From 66-474 sp963771735 (lineage in GTDB: Bacteria; Pseudomonadota; Gammaproteobacteria; Xanthomonadales; Rhodanobacteraceae), in NCBI GenBank assembly GCA_963771735.1, contig CAVYUN010000002.1, forward strand, positions 1,054,001 through 1,118,000: a DNA stretch of 64,000 nucleotides, given 5' to 3'. Below the pieces are notes generated by a model. It was not told the DNA's origin and ran no database searches. It worked only from the letters and a program-made list of their open reading frames with translations. The position numbers and the translations under genes were made by a program. Shown in pieces: positions 63,693 through 64,000 of the stretch (position 1 is its first letter; each line of letters starts with the position of its first letter).

Positions 63693-64000
63693 GCCGCGCG
63701 CGTTGCTCCGGCGGTTGCTTCGATGGCGTCGAATACCGTGCCGGCAATGTTGAGTCCGAATTGGGCATCGAGTTCGCGCACGCAGGTAGGCGAAGTCACG
63801 TTGACTTCCGTCAGGTAATCGCCGATTACGTCCAGGCCCGCCAGCAGGATGCCGCGTCTGACCAGTTCCGGGCCGACCTCCGTCGCGATCCAAATGTCGC
63901 GCTCGGACAACGGCTGGCCCACGCCACGGCCGCCGGCCGCGAGGTTGCCGCGGAAATCGGTGCCCTGCGGGATGCGCGCCAGTGCGTAGGGAACGGGTTT
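63689..64000 (-). CDS. gshB: Glutathione synthetase, C-terminal part (5' end outside window)
   Basis: The frame is open from the window edge (64000). The last 103 residues are visible: RIPQGTDFRGNLAAGGRG (ATP-binding loop), LVRRGILLAGLDVIGDYLTEVNVTSPTCVRELD (Mg ligands of the ATP-grasp fold) and FDAIEA near the end. GshB adds glycine to gamma-glutamylcysteine. It is the first visible gene of the leftward gshB-tonB-yqgE-ruvX-pyrB group. Confidence 0.95.
   Translation of the reverse strand, partial: KPVPYALARIPQGTDFRGNLAAGGRGVGQPLSERDIWIATEVGPELVRRGILLAGLDVIGDYLTEVNVTSPTCVRELDAQFGLNIAGTVFDAIEATAGATRAA

Overview
The window is GC-rich, densely packed bacterial chromosome. Gene content and order point to a gammaproteobacterium of the Xanthomonadales/Lysobacterales, most likely the Rhodanobacteraceae. 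Supporting signs are a Clp-type CRP homologue beside a Xanthomonas-type speD, Coq7 for ubiquinone synthesis, an SAH riboswitch in front of ahcY, the zapB-like/zapA/6S RNA/ygfA block, the pilT-pilU pair near gshB-tonB-yqgE-ruvX-pyrB, and frequent GTG starts. The family-level assignment is an inference. Almost everything is core chromosome. I see no phage, transposase, integrase or CRISPR array.

Layout. 1-3.1 kb: two adjacent TPR-sulfotransferase genes, the first cut by the window edge. 3.2-10 kb: a methyl-cycle region with ahcY (frame broken at about four places, under an intact-looking SAH riboswitch), ppc, metK and dusB. 10-18.2 kb: a TPR diguanylate cyclase, tpx, gapA, an S1/P1 nuclease, a DUF962 protein, purC, a small cytochrome c with djlA, and rpe. 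18.2-18.8 kb: about 600 bases with no credible gene but many hairpins, the best candidate here for something undescribed. 18.8-21.8 kb: a response regulator and kinase resembling the proteobacterial dedicated-sortase pair, with no sortase in view. 22-28 kb: the trp genes, with trpE separated from trpGDC by a CPBP protease gene and an antisense lipoprotein aminopeptidase gene. 28-36.4 kb: clp, speD, coq7, a GlcF-like protein, rplM-rpsI, tRNA-Gln, a winged-helix protein, rpiA, an EVE protein, ygfA, 6S RNA, zapA and a ZapB-like protein. 36.4-41.1 kb: one very large sensor protein carrying both GGDEF and EAL domains. 41.3-47.9 kb: ygfB-pepP, doxX, a VOC protein, an SLC13 transporter, trmB, thiG and thiS. 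47.9-54.4 kb: a FecR/DUF6600 protein with a glutamine-rich repeat tail, tRNA-Gly, rimK, a lipoprotein, and blaI with an M56-protease/TonB fusion. 54.5-64 kb: a two-component pair, pilT-pilU, a large lipoprotein, and the leftward gshB-tonB-yqgE-ruvX-pyrB group, cut at gshB.

How the genes connect. MetK makes SAM, methylation yields SAH, and the riboswitch would raise ahcY expression when SAH builds up. SpeD draws SAM into polyamine synthesis. Cyclic-di-GMP is a second theme: one TPR diguanylate cyclase, one GGDEF-EAL protein, a Clp homologue (Clp of Xanthomonas is a c-di-GMP-responsive regulator), and the PilT/PilU retraction motors that such signalling often affects. Many genes overlap by the four bases ATGA or GTGA (trpG-trpD-trpC, cytochrome-djlA, blaI-M56, ygfB-pepP, glcF-coq7, zapB-zapA, ruvX-yqgE), which suggests translational coupling.
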